Below, in pieces: positions 9,089 through 17,287 of a DNA stretch of 38,536 nt. The position numbers were made by a program, and so were the translations under genes. A model generated the notes under the pieces. The model was not told the origin of the DNA. It was given only the letters and a program-made list of their open reading frames with translations, and ran no database searches. The DNA comes from Pseudomonadota bacterium (GTDB lineage: Bacteria > Bdellovibrionota > Bacteriovoracia > Bacteriovoracales > Bacteriovoracaceae), in assembly GCA_027487685.1 (NCBI GenBank), contig JAIYDC010000148.1:1-38536 (forward strand), written 5' to 3'. Numbering within the stretch: position 1 is the stretch's first letter; each line of letters starts with the position of its first letter.

Positions 9089-9135
9089 TCCAGAACTTTA
9101 TTTTATTGATTACTCGTTTAATTAAGGATCAGCAT

Positions 9136-9378
9136 ATGAAAAAAGGTATCCACCCAGAGTACAGAGACGTTGTTTTCAAGGACGTTTCTTCTGATTTTGA
9201 AATCATCACACGTTCTACGATCAAAACTTCTGATAAGACGACTCTGAACGGCAAAGAATATCCACTCTATAAAGTCGATATCTCCTCTGCTTCTCATCCA
9301 TTCTACACAGGCACTCAGCGTGTTATGGACACAGAAGGCCGCGTTGACCGCTTCAAGAAGAAGTACGGCAAGAAGTAG
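9136..9378 (+). CDS. rpmE2: 50S ribosomal protein L31, type B (zinc-free)
   Basis: An 80-residue L31 with the type B signature: [15 protein letters not shown], then [11 protein letters not shown], then [20 protein letters not shown] and a basic tail. It has no CxxC zinc motif, so it is the C-minus form. In bacteria with both forms this one is induced by zinc shortage; here it has a near-consensus promoter and no obvious Zur-like palindrome, which suggests constitutive use. I chose ATG 9136 because AAGGA lies 7 bases upstream and the product then matches the family start. An in-frame start at 9106 would add ten residues with no support. Confidence 0.95.
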   Translation: MKKGIHPEYRDVVFKDVSSDFEIITRSTIKTSDKTTLNGKEYPLYKVDISSASHPFYTGTQRVMDTEGRVDRFKKKYGKK

Positions 9379-9397
9379 TCATTCTCAAATTGATTTT

Positions 9398-9430
9398 AAA
9401 AAAAAGGCTCCGAAAGGAGCCTTTTTTTTT
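9398..9430. terminator. bidirectional terminator after rpmE2
   Basis: A8, then GGCTCC (9406-9411), a GAAA tetraloop, GGAGCC (9416-9421) and T9 (9422-9430). The A and T tracts on the two sides let it work for rpmE2 (+) and for the exported-protein gene arriving from the minus strand. Confidence 0.95.
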
Positions 9431-9457
9431 ACCCCTTCATTAGATTGGTCCTGATTG

Positions 9458-9679
9458 TTATTGTTTCTTCTTCATGTCAAAGAGGTTTTGACAACTGGTA
9501 CTCAGTTTCTTCTTCTGTAGCTCAGCGCATTTTGGGCTTTCTGCCTGACCGCTGACACAGCCAAGTCTTTTGAGCTCCTGGTTACATTGTTTTTCGATCA
9601 CCTCATCATACTCAAGACGGATTTCTTCGGCAGAGGTGAGAGAAGCAAAAAGAGAGAGAGCGAGGATAAGCATTTTCAT
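9458..9679 (-). CDS. small exported four-cysteine protein
   Basis: 73 residues with a clear signal peptide (MKMLILALSLFASLTSAEE; cleavage probably after TSA). The mature part of about 55 residues is charged and helical, with four cysteines (QCNQ, GCVS, KCAEL, SCQN), consistent with two disulfides in the periplasm or outside the cell. I do not recognise the family. An excellent AAAAGGAG ribosome binding site precedes the start. It lies 16 bases downstream of the metzincin-like protease gene on the same strand, so the two are probably co-transcribed and may act together (inhibitor, chaperone or partner are guesses). Confidence 0.75.
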   Translation of the reverse strand: MKMLILALSLFASLTSAEEIRLEYDEVIEKQCNQELKRLGCVSGQAESPKCAELQKKKLSTSCQNLFDMKKKQ

Positions 9680-9695
9680 GAGAATCTCCTTTTAT

Positions 9696-10274
9696 TTAAA
9701 GAGCAGTGCGGGCGAGTTCCATAACGATTCGGCCTACGCCGTAAGGGACCGAGTAATCCCGGCCGGTGGAATAGTAGACAGCGTGGTTAAAACCTAGCTT
9801 ATGCAGCCATTCATGCATCATGGTTTTGCTCGTTTCTGGCACCGTATAGGAATTAAGAAACTTGGTATTCATATTGATGTACATGCTCGAGCTTGAGGTA
9901 AAGCCCACTGTTGATGAGGCCTGATAGTAGGTCTTGATTTTGAGGTCCATCTCGTTGTCCTGGGCCGGGAGGAGCCTCTCGGCCCCGTTCAAAATTTTGT
10001 AATAAATCTGGGTGTTGGTCAGTCCACCGTTGTCGACGAAGCGTTTTGCGCCGTTATAGGTAAAGTTGATGACCCGATCTTTGAAGGCTTCGCTTCTGAC
10101 GATTTCGCGTACCTTCTGTTCCGCCCGATCGATCTTGTCTCGCTGGGTGGAGCTTCCGTTGTCCACTAAGACGTCAGTTGTCCAGGTGGTGGCCAGGGAC
10201 GGGACGGAACCGAGGCCTGAGCGAGAAAAGAGCAGCAAGGCCCCAAGACTGAGAGTAGAAATCCGTTTCATCAT
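9696..10274 (-). CDS. secreted metzincin-like zinc protease
   Basis: 192 residues with an N-terminal signal peptide. The motif HEWLHKLGFNH fits HExxHxxGxxH exactly (H154, E155, H158, G161, H164), the zinc site of metzincins, and a methionine in GRIVMEL (M185) is a candidate Met-turn. The rest does not place it in a named metzincin family, and the domain is small. Two adjacent ATGs follow AAAAGGAG; the second (10271) has the better spacing. It heads a two-gene unit with the small four-cysteine protein. If the organism is predatory or exoenzyme-rich, an extracellular role is plausible, but the substrate is unknown. Confidence 0.8.
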   Translation of the reverse strand: MMKRISTLSLGALLLFSRSGLGSVPSLATTWTTDVLVDNGSSTQRDKIDRAEQKVREIVRSEAFKDRVINFTYNGAKRFVDNGGLTNTQIYYKILNGAERLLPAQDNEMDLKIKTYYQASSTVGFTSSSSMYINMNTKFLNSYTVPETSKTMMHEWLHKLGFNHAVYYSTGRDYSVPYGVGRIVMELARTAL

Positions 10275-10535
10275 GAAAACTCCTTTTCTAGTGTCGTTGC
10301 CCTTCCTAAGGCAACGCCGGGATGTTCATCCTGGTGATAGGGATTTTCACTTTCATGGATTTTTGCGCAAGTTTGGTCGGATTTTTTTTTGAGAATAACT
10401 TAAGATCTGGCAGGATTTGGGGGCGTTAGCTTACCAGGGCGAGAAGTTCGGTCATGGAGAATTTTATGACCTTTGTACTAGAAACGTTGATTGTGCAGAT
10501 GACCATAGGCAGTGAGATTGTAGATTGTAGAAAGT

Positions 10536-10916
10536 TTAGCAGCACTGATGCTTATGACGATGAGAATGCTGAAGATTCTTAGCATGCGAAAACACAAGGA
10601 TCATGGAACCAAAAATAGAGACACCGTGACTAAATTGATCCGACGTCTTTCCCTCCAGGATGATTCCTAGGAGGATCAGCGTCAGGCCACTTGCGGCGGC
10701 GCCTAAGATCCAGGTCAGGCCATGCTTTCGGTAACCCGGCACAAAAGCTAGAGGTGAAGTGAAGAGGATCATGAGACCCACCACAATATGAATCCAGCTG
10801 GAGTGGGTATAAGCAGAGATGGCCGGGAAAAGAACCGGAAGAAAGGCCACCGCGATACAGTGGATCACGCAGGCGGAGGAGAAGGCGATGCCAAGCCGGT
10901 CCCAGACTTTTTTCAT
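10536..10916 (-). CDS. MerC-family membrane protein
   Basis: A 126-residue protein with about four transmembrane segments and the MerC pattern: a cysteine pair at the end of the first helix (FSSACVIHCIAVAFLP, C16 and C20), then short loops and a hydrophilic tail rich in His and Cys (HSHRHKHQCC). MerC proteins move mercuric ion or other soft metals across the inner membrane; the specific metal here is not known. The minus-strand frame is open further upstream, but MKKVWDRLG is the family-like start. GGGGAG directly abuts this ATG and AAGAGG lies 12 bases off, so translation signals are unusual. It is divergent from the exported heavy-metal-associated domain gene, probably forming a metal-handling pair. 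Confidence 0.75.
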   Translation of the reverse strand: MKKVWDRLGIAFSSACVIHCIAVAFLPVLFPAISAYTHSSWIHIVVGLMILFTSPLAFVPGYRKHGLTWILGAAASGLTLILLGIILEGKTSDQFSHGVSIFGSMILVFSHAKNLQHSHRHKHQCC

Positions 10917-10992
10917 CTCCCCGGTATACCTCTTACAGGTGATCTCGTCTATAATGGGCATAAATTGTTTAGGCATATGCCGGGAGTAAACT

Positions 10993-11268
10993 ATGAAAAT
11001 ATCATCGTTTTTTATTGGACTCGTTTTTTCTCTGTCTGCCTTCGCTGCGAAAGTAGAAGTCGACGTCAGCGGGATGACTTGTGGAATGTGCGTCGAGGCG
11101 ATCACGCGGGAGCTTAAGGCGACAAATAAGGCGGAAAACATCTCCGTTAGCCTCGAAGACAAAAAAGCACGTTTTAGCGATCTTAAGGATCTTAAACTTA
11201 CCGACGCGGAGATTAAAACAGCGATAAAAAAAGCAGGTTATGAAGCAGTGAAAATCCGCCGGAATTAA
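10993..11268 (+). CDS. exported heavy-metal-associated (HMA) domain protein, MerP-like
   Basis: 91 residues: a signal peptide (MKISSFFIGLVFSLSAFAA) followed by one ferredoxin-like HMA domain with the metal site GMTCGMC (C30, C33). A periplasmic single HMA domain is the architecture of MerP. Copper chaperones such as CopZ have the same fold but no signal peptide. The divergent MerC-like gene supports a metal capture and import or detoxification pair. GGGAG lies upstream of the ATG. Its stop shares a base with the start of the flavodoxin gene (TAATG), so the two are translationally coupled. Confidence 0.85.
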   Translation: MKISSFFIGLVFSLSAFAAKVEVDVSGMTCGMCVEAITRELKATNKAENISVSLEDKKARFSDLKDLKLTDAEIKTAIKKAGYEAVKIRRN

Positions 11269-11720
11269 TGAAACCTGTCTTCATCGTCTGGGGCTCACAA
11301 ACCGGCAACGCCCAGAATCTGGCCCATACCATCGGAGACGCTCTCGGCGACGAGGTCCCGGTGGAAGTGCATGACATGGGAGCTCTCGACCCGGAGCAGA
11401 TTAGTTATATCGAGCGGCTCCTCATCGTCACCAGCACGTATGGTGACGGGGAGCCACCGGACAACGCCTCTGAGTGGATGAGTTTTCTGAAGTTCGGTGA
11501 TGAGTTGGACTTGTCGCACTTGCGTTTTGCCGTGATTGGCCTGGGAGATCCTTACTATCCTCATTTCTGCCAGGCGGGGAAGGATTTTGACGAATTCCTC
11601 CGTCAAAAAGGCGCACACCCGCTACTGCCTCGTTTGGACTGCGACCGCTACTACGAGGAGCAGTACCCGGAATGGGTCCGAGAGCTAAAATCGCTACTGC
11701 AGGAGAGTCTTTCGGATTAG
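11268..11720 (+). CDS. flavodoxin / flavodoxin-like reductase domain
   Basis: A 150-residue FMN-binding electron carrier. The phosphate loop is [11 protein letters not shown], the second FMN loop is [13 protein letters not shown], and [18 protein letters not shown] matches the third. These loops resemble the flavodoxin domain of sulfite reductase and the MioC family more than classical flavodoxins. The protein stands alone with no reductase domain. It overlaps the HMA gene (TAATG) and lies 31 bases before rimK, so the three may form one transcript. Its redox partner is not identifiable here. Confidence 0.9.
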   Translation: MKPVFIVWGSQTGNAQNLAHTIGDALGDEVPVEVHDMGALDPEQISYIERLLIVTSTYGDGEPPDNASEWMSFLKFGDELDLSHLRFAVIGLGDPYYPHFCQAGKDFDEFLRQKGAHPLLPRLDCDRYYEEQYPEWVRELKSLLQESLSD

Positions 11721-11751
11721 ACTTAAGGAAGTGTTCCACGGAGGGCAGATG

Positions 11752-12645
11752 ATGAAGATTGGCATACTTTCGCGCAACCCGAAGATCTATTCAACTCACC
11801 GGCTGGTCAAGGCCGCCCTCTCCCGAGGGCATCGAGTGCGCGTGGTTAATCCTCTCCGGTGCTACATGAATATCACGAGCTCAAGACCCATGGTCCACTA
11901 TCGCGACGAAAAGCTGGAAGACTTTAACGTGGTCATTCCCCGTATCGGTGCCTCGATCACTCACTACGGCTCAGCGGTGCTTCGGCAGTTTGAGATGATG
12001 GGTGTTTTCTCCCTTAACGAATCTACCTCAATCACGCGATCACGGGATAAACTGCGCTGCCTGCAAATTCTGTCCCGATCTGGCATTGGTCTCCCAGTGA
12101 CGAGTTATGCCCACTCGACGAAAATGACCGAAAAGCTCATCCATATGGTCGGCGGTGCCCCCTGTGTCATCAAGCTCCTGGAGGGAACTCAGGGGAAGGG
12201 TGTCATCCTGGCCGACACTCAGAAAGGTGCGGAAAGTATCATCGACGGCTTCCGGCAGATGAAGGCGCACTTTCTCGTCCAGGAGTTTATAAAAGAGAGC
12301 AACGGCTGCGACATCCGCGCCTTCGTTATCGGGGATCGAGTCGTCGCAAGTATGATGAGGCGGGCCAAGGAAGGGGAGTTCCGCTCTAATCTTCACCGAG
12401 GCGGTTCAGCGGTAGCGGTTGAAATCTCTCCCGAAGAGTCACTGGCCGCAGTCGGTGCCGCGAGAGCTCTTGGCCTTAATGTTGCCGGGGTAGACCTGTT
12501 ACGCTCGGCACGAGGTCCCTTAGTCCTTGAGGTCAACTCTTCCCCAGGTCTTCAGGGAATCGAAGCGTCGACCGGGTTAGACATAGCCACAATGATCATT
12601 GAATACATTGAGCAGAACATCGGTGAGACGGAGTATGCGGGCTAG
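11752..12645 (+). CDS. rimK: RimK, ribosomal protein S6 glutamate ligase (ATP-grasp)
   Basis: ATP-grasp ligase that adds glutamates to the C terminus of ribosomal protein S6 in E. coli. The N terminus [10 protein letters not shown] and the run [58 protein letters not shown] and [16 protein letters not shown] closely follow E. coli RimK along the whole length. The metal-binding end is [14 protein letters not shown] chose ATG 11752 because GGAGG lies 7 bases upstream and the product starts exactly like E. coli RimK; ATG 11749 and GTG 11731 are in frame. S6 is not encoded in this window. Confidence 0.93.
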   Translation: MKIGILSRNPKIYSTHRLVKAALSRGHRVRVVNPLRCYMNITSSRPMVHYRDEKLEDFNVVIPRIGASITHYGSAVLRQFEMMGVFSLNESTSITRSRDKLRCLQILSRSGIGLPVTSYAHSTKMTEKLIHMVGGAPCVIKLLEGTQGKGVILADTQKGAESIIDGFRQMKAHFLVQEFIKESNGCDIRAFVIGDRVVASMMRRAKEGEFRSNLHRGGSAVAVEISPEESLAAVGAARALGLNVAGVDLLRSARGPLVLEVNSSPGLQGIEASTGLDIATMIIEYIEQNIGETEYAG

Positions 12646-12661
12646 CTGACCGAGGTGCTGG

Positions 12662-13699
12662 TCACTTGAGCCGATAGCGCCTTTCAGAAAGCGGAAGCTG
12701 GAAGAACTCCTGAAGACTCAGACCCTGCTCATCGCAAAATCCTCTGAGAGCTTTAGCGAAACTCTTCAGGAGATCAGGACCCTGGTACACGTACGCGGTG
12801 TAGACCTGGGCCGCCTTCCCACCATCCCTCCAGAGGTGAAAGAGATCGTCGGGAGTGGTGATCCCACCTACTGCGATGAGCTCCAGCTCACCCAGTTCCT
12901 GAAGAATGACTTGGCGAATGGCCCGCGCCTTTTCTCTCAAAAGGACGCCCGAGACGCCTCCGACTCCGCGCTCTGGCATGATTGTCGTATTGGTCGCTAT
13001 GAGACCTGTGAGGTGCAAATCCCGGGCGAGTTGAGTCAACTCGAGAACCTTACTGGTCTCCAGGTCTGGTGCGATCTTAAGGTAGAGGTCTCTCACGCTA
13101 TCGCGTTGCTTGAGCTCTCGAAAAAGCTCCCTAAGGTAACCGGGTTCCTGGAGAGACCGTAATCCGGGGGTATTCGGAGAAGAAACATTGATCACGAAGT
13201 AGTCGGCGGCATCGGAGAGGGTTTCATAGAGCATGGCAAGCTCGCTGATGCTCTCTTCTGCCGTAGTATCCTTGTTCTTGCCTAAGTTGACCCCGAGTGG
13301 CGCAGAGTGAGCGTATTGGCAGAGTCGAGGCCGGATGGCAGCGACGCCGTGATTAGGAAAACCCATGGCGTTGCGTAGGCTATGCTCCTCCGGGTAGCGG
13401 AACATGCGAGGAAGCGGGTTTCCCATCTGTGACCTAAGCGTCACGGTGCCGCATTCAATAGCACCGAAGCCCTGGGCCGCAAAAAAGGGCAGGGCCTCTG
13501 CATTTTTATCCAGTCCCGCTGCAAGACCGACAGGGAAAGTCCAGCGAAGAGAGCCTACTGCAAGGCCCAGGCGTTGATCTGGACTGACACCGGAGAGTTT
13601 CCCGAGGAGGGGGCAGAGTCGTGCTACCTCGAGCGTAAAATTATGTGCTGTTTCAGGCGCCATGGAGAAGAGCGCGGGCTTGAGAAGGGAGTAAAACAT
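12662..13699 (-). CDS. pyrD: dihydroorotate dehydrogenase (quinone), class 2
   Basis: Fourth step of pyrimidine synthesis, oxidising dihydroorotate with membrane quinone. Class 2 is shown by the N-terminal membrane helix region (MFYSLLKPALFSMAPETAHNF, matching E. coli PyrD position by position) and the catalytic serine in INVSSPNTPGL. FMN contacts are GLAAGLDKN, GVNLGKNKDT, ATNTT and AVGGI. The product is 345 residues from ATG 13699; an in-frame ATG at 13735 would add 12 residues not found in E. coli. No strong Shine-Dalgarno is visible for either. It is convergent with rimK, 16 bases apart. Confidence 0.94.
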   Translation of the reverse strand: MFYSLLKPALFSMAPETAHNFTLEVARLCPLLGKLSGVSPDQRLGLAVGSLRWTFPVGLAAGLDKNAEALPFFAAQGFGAIECGTVTLRSQMGNPLPRMFRYPEEHSLRNAMGFPNHGVAAIRPRLCQYAHSAPLGVNLGKNKDTTAEESISELAMLYETLSDAADYFVINVSSPNTPGLRSLQEPGYLRELFRELKQRDSVRDLYLKIAPDLETSKVLELTQLARDLHLTGLIATNTTIMPERGVGGVSGVLLREKARAIRQVILQELGELELIAVGGITTPDDLFHLWRDGGKAAQVYTAYVYQGPDLLKSFAKALRGFCDEQGLSLQEFFQLPLSERRYRLK

Positions 13700-13772
13700 G
13701 GCCCAAATAGTAGTCACCTTTTCTTTGAAAGTCATTAAAGGCTATGGTTTAATTTAAAGCTGTGAGGTTCTC

Positions 13773-14198
13773 ATGCGCTTGCTTTTTGTGCTCCTGATCG
13801 CTGCTTCTTCGGCCTGTGCCCAGCACGGTTCACAGCCGGATAAAGAGAGCTCTGCCGACATTCGTGCAGCTGTCGAGGTGTTTCGCATTGAAGAGGTTAA
13901 TCCTGTGTCAACGGTCTGGCTCGAGCGCACGGCTGGCCTCGACTACCTCCTGGTTATGAAGGTAGGTGACGGCGATGAGAAGATTCAAAAGGTCTCCTCT
14001 CTCGTTGCGCGTCAGCTTGAGCAGGAGTTCGCGACGAAGTTTTTTGCCTGCCAGTATGAGCTTCCTACCTTAGACGGGGATTGCAAACCGAAGCTTCGCC
14101 TGGTTCTGAAGGGGGACCCGCAGGAGATCTGCGGCAAAGACGATAGAAAAGCTCAGGAGATCGAGCCGTTTCTCAAAGGGCTTACACAGCGGTTCTAG
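13773..14198 (+). CDS. small exported protein of unknown function
   Basis: 141 residues with a hydrophobic N-terminal signal (MRLLFVLLIAASSACAQ). It could be cleaved by signal peptidase I after ACA, or C15 could be a weak lipobox cysteine (SSAC). The mature part has a mixed alpha/beta look and three further cysteines (FFACQY, DGDCKP, EICGK). I do not recognise a family. It lies divergently from pyrD and 73 bases before the S41 protease gene on the same strand. Confidence 0.7.
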   Translation: MRLLFVLLIAASSACAQHGSQPDKESSADIRAAVEVFRIEEVNPVSTVWLERTAGLDYLLVMKVGDGDEKIQKVSSLVARQLEQEFATKFFACQYELPTLDGDCKPKLRLVLKGDPQEICGKDDRKAQEIEPFLKGLTQRF

Positions 14199-14271
14199 GT
14201 GAAAATACTTTGCAACTCCACTCCCGTAGATAGAAAATAGCATAACAATTCGTACCGCAAATCGAGGTTCC

Positions 14272-16440
14272 ATGAAATCCCAGGTTCTCCTTCTCAGTTT
14301 GGCCCTGCTCGCTCCAGGAGCGGTTGCCCAGCAGACTAGCTCACCCGTATCGACTAGCGACGACCCGTCGATCTTGGGTTCGATCATGAGTCCGAAGCCG
14401 CGCTATACCCGGGAGATGGTTCTGGGCAATATCCTCAAGGGGGCCTTGGAGGCGATGCACTTCACTGGTAAAGAGATTAATAACGAGCTTTCTCGGAACG
14501 CTTTCAAGGTTTACCTCGAGCGCCTCGACTACGGTAAGCAGTTCCTCCTTGTTTCCGACGTCAAGCAACTCGAAAAATATCGCGAGACCTTCGACGATAT
14601 GATGATCTCTGGTGATTTGGCGGTTCTAGATACATCCTCTGAGCTTCTCAACAAGCGCATCGGCCAGATCGAAAAGCACGTTGAGGGAATCTTGTCAAAG
14701 CCACTGGACTACAACCGTAAAGACCTACTCGAAACCGATCCCAAAAAGCGCACTTTTCCAAAGACCGAAGCCGAACTTTACCAACACTGGGAACGGCTCA
14801 TGAAGTATGAAGTTCTGAGCCGGATTGTGGATAAAAAAGAGGAGCAGAACGGTCTTGCGACCGACGACAAAGGCAAGAAGAAGAAGCCAGTCCCTGAGAA
14901 GAAAATGACAGATGTTGAGATCGAGAAGGATGCTCGAGAGAAGGTCCTTAAGTCCTTCAAGAAGATCTTCTCCCGCTTAGTGAACGAGAAGCGTTCGGAT
15001 AAGCTCGATAAGTTTTATAATGCCATCACTAAAGTTTTTGACCCGCATACGAACTACCTTGTTCCCGAAGAGAAGGAAGACTTTGATATCGATATGTCCG
15101 GGAAGCTCGAGGGCATCGGCGCCATCCTCCGGGAGGAGAATTCCTACATAAAGGTCGAGCGCATCGTGCCAGGCTCTGCTTCATGGAAAACCAAAGAGGT
15201 CGAAGCCGAGGACGTCATTCTTAAAGTGGCTCAGGGTAAAGAAGAGCCGGTCGATGTCGTCGATATGTCACTCCGTGATGCGGTTAAACTGATCCGAGGC
15301 AAGAAAGGATCGGAAGTTCGACTCACCATCAAGAAACCTAATGGACTCGTGAAGGTCGTTCCCATCATCCGGGATGTCGTCGAGATCGATGAGTCCTACG
15401 TGAAAGGAACCGTCCTTGAGCTTGCCCCAGAGAAGACAAAGATCGGTTATATCTCTATTCCTAAGTTCTACCGCGATTTTAATGATCGTGCGGGCCGAAA
15501 TGTGACCGACGACACTCGCCGGGAGATCGAGCGCCTTAATAAGGAAGGCGTTGATGGTCTTATCGTCGACCTTCGAAATAACGGGGGAGGAGCTCTCGAA
15601 GATGCGCGGATGATTTCGGGACTTTTCATCGAAAAGGGGCCCATCGTTCAGGTGAAGGCGAACACTGGTAGTACCGACATTCTGGCGGACACGGATTCAA
15701 AAGTTGATTTTCAAAAGCCTACGATCGTCCTGATCAACCGCTTTGCCGCTTCTGCCTCGGAGATTTTAGCAGCTGCACTCCAGGACTATAACCGCGCCGT
15801 CATTGTTGGCGGAGAGTTTTCACACGGTAAGGGCACGGTTCAGGCAGTCGTCGATCTTGACGGCTACGTCTCTCCCATGGCCAAGTCCTATTCGCCTCTT
15901 GGTGCTCTCAAAATCACCATTCAAAAATTTTATCGCATCAACGGGTCCTCTACTCAGTACAAAGGAGTGAGCCCAGATATTATCCTCCCGGACCAGTTCT
16001 CTCACCTTGAGAGTGGAGAGAAATTCCTCGACTACTCTATCCCGTGGGGCGAGGTTAAGGCAGTTAAGTACGATAAATGGAAGCCGGCCTACGACATCAA
16101 AAAACTAAGAGTTGCCTCGAATGAGCGGGTCAAGAAGAGCCAGAAGTTTAAGCATGTCCTCGACTCAATCCGATGGTACAAGGAACAGAAGGAGCGTTCG
16201 AAGCGCTCTCTTGCAGCTACGGACTTTGAGCGCGAGCGTAAGATGATCCGCGAGATGGCCGATGTCTTTAAGAAAGAGGAAGAAAGTAAGAACCTTCAGG
16301 TTCGTGACCTCTCTCCGAATGCAAAAGATAAGGCCCAGCTTGAGAAATTCGAGGAGTTCTCGAAAACGCTCAAGAAGGACGCCGTCATCGAAGAGTCATT
16401 GCAGATTATGAATGACATGCTAAAAGTCTCAAAAATCTAG
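14272..16440 (+). CDS. prc: carboxyl-terminal processing protease, S41 family (Prc/Tsp-like)
   Basis: Periplasmic serine protease that trims or degrades proteins from the C terminus. It has a signal peptide (MKSQVLLLSLALLAPGAVAQ), an N-terminal helical Tsp domain (FTGKEINNELSRNAF..LERLDYGKQFLL), a PDZ domain near residues 275-365 and the S41 catalytic core. The catalytic dyad aligns with E. coli Tsp S430/K455 as S494 (FAASASEILAAALQDY) and K520 (HGKGTVQ). The C-terminal helical region ends at residue 722, near the usual length (E. coli 682). A lysine-rich low-complexity insert (KGKKKKPVPEKK) sits near residue 200. The next gene follows after 46 bases. Confidence 0.94.
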   Translation: MKSQVLLLSLALLAPGAVAQQTSSPVSTSDDPSILGSIMSPKPRYTREMVLGNILKGALEAMHFTGKEINNELSRNAFKVYLERLDYGKQFLLVSDVKQLEKYRETFDDMMISGDLAVLDTSSELLNKRIGQIEKHVEGILSKPLDYNRKDLLETDPKKRTFPKTEAELYQHWERLMKYEVLSRIVDKKEEQNGLATDDKGKKKKPVPEKKMTDVEIEKDAREKVLKSFKKIFSRLVNEKRSDKLDKFYNAITKVFDPHTNYLVPEEKEDFDIDMSGKLEGIGAILREENSYIKVERIVPGSASWKTKEVEAEDVILKVAQGKEEPVDVVDMSLRDAVKLIRGKKGSEVRLTIKKPNGLVKVVPIIRDVVEIDESYVKGTVLELAPEKTKIGYISIPKFYRDFNDRAGRNVTDDTRREIERLNKEGVDGLIVDLRNNGGGALEDARMISGLFIEKGPIVQVKANTGSTDILADTDSKVDFQKPTIVLINRFAASASEILAAALQDYNRAVIVGGEFSHGKGTVQAVVDLDGYVSPMAKSYSPLGALKITIQKFYRINGSSTQYKGVSPDIILPDQFSHLESGEKFLDYSIPWGEVKAVKYDKWKPAYDIKKLRVASNERVKKSQKFKHVLDSIRWYKEQKERSKRSLAATDFERERKMIREMADVFKKEEESKNLQVRDLSPNAKDKAQLEKFEEFSKTLKKDAVIEESLQIMNDMLKVSKI

Positions 16441-16486
16441 GTCTCATGCACCTCAGAGCAAGATTGAAGAACCCAAAGGATTTAGA

Positions 16487-17281
16487 GTGAAGTCAGCTTT
16501 GACCCTGGAACAGAAGTACGATTTTTACGAGCGCTCGGTTCAGAATGCCGACAGCGAAGTCTCGTTCATGCACGATGAATACAAGCGCTTCTATGGCCAC
16601 TCCCCCTATACAATGCGGGAGGACTTCTGTGGAACTGGGGCAATCTCGTGCGCCTGGGTACAGCAATCTAAGGATTGTGAGGCCTACGGCATCGACCTCG
16701 ACCCTGAACCCATCCGGATGGGTCAACAGCGCCACTTCTCGAAACTCACCAAGGCCCAGCAACAGAGGATGCACTACCACCAGGAAAATGTGCTTAAGAC
16801 CTCGACCCCTAAAGTGGAAGTGGTATGTGCCTTTAACTTCTCCTATTGGATTTTCAAGAAGAGGAGCGAACTTCTTCGCTACTTTAAGTCCGTCAGAAAA
16901 TCATTGAACAAACAGGGAGTCTTCTACCTCGACATCTTCGCGGGGCCAGAAAGTCAAAAGCTCATCACTGATACCAAGAAGCTCAAGGGGCTGACTTACT
17001 ACTGGGAATGCCAGCACTTCAATCCTTTGACCCACGATTGTACTTTCGCCATCCACTTTAAGGATTCGAAGGGAAAAAAACACGAGAATGTCTTTACCTA
17101 CCACTGGCGTATGTGGACCCTGCCTGAGCTTCGCGACATCCTTTTAGAAGCAGGTTTCTCAAAAACCGTGGCTTACTGGGAAGGCGACGACGAAGATGGG
17201 AATGGGAATGGGGAATTTGCGCCAGCTGATGACGCCCTAAACTGTGATGCCTGGGTCTCCTATATTGCAGCCCTGACCTAG
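16487..17281 (+). CDS. class I SAM-dependent methyltransferase
   Basis: 264 residues. Motif I of the SAM-binding fold is REDFCGTGAISCAW and motif II is AYGIDLDPEPI; VVCAFNFSYWIFKK fits the motif IV region. A glycine/acid-rich run (EGDDEDGNGNGEF) near residue 235 is characteristic of this uncharacterised methyltransferase group. It starts at GTG 16487 with AAAGGA 6 bases upstream. The substrate is unknown. It is downstream of the S41 protease and only 6 bases from the convergent HD-GYP-like gene. Confidence 0.85.
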   Translation: MKSALTLEQKYDFYERSVQNADSEVSFMHDEYKRFYGHSPYTMREDFCGTGAISCAWVQQSKDCEAYGIDLDPEPIRMGQQRHFSKLTKAQQQRMHYHQENVLKTSTPKVEVVCAFNFSYWIFKKRSELLRYFKSVRKSLNKQGVFYLDIFAGPESQKLITDTKKLKGLTYYWECQHFNPLTHDCTFAIHFKDSKGKKHENVFTYHWRMWTLPELRDILLEAGFSKTVAYWEGDDEDGNGNGEFAPADDALNCDAWVSYIAALT

Positions 17282-17287
17282 TATCTT

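Noticed and set aside
10450-10471. GGTCAT-N10-ATGACC inverted repeat
   Set aside because: Only 6-bp arms in a 260-base gap without other support; such repeats are expected by chance.
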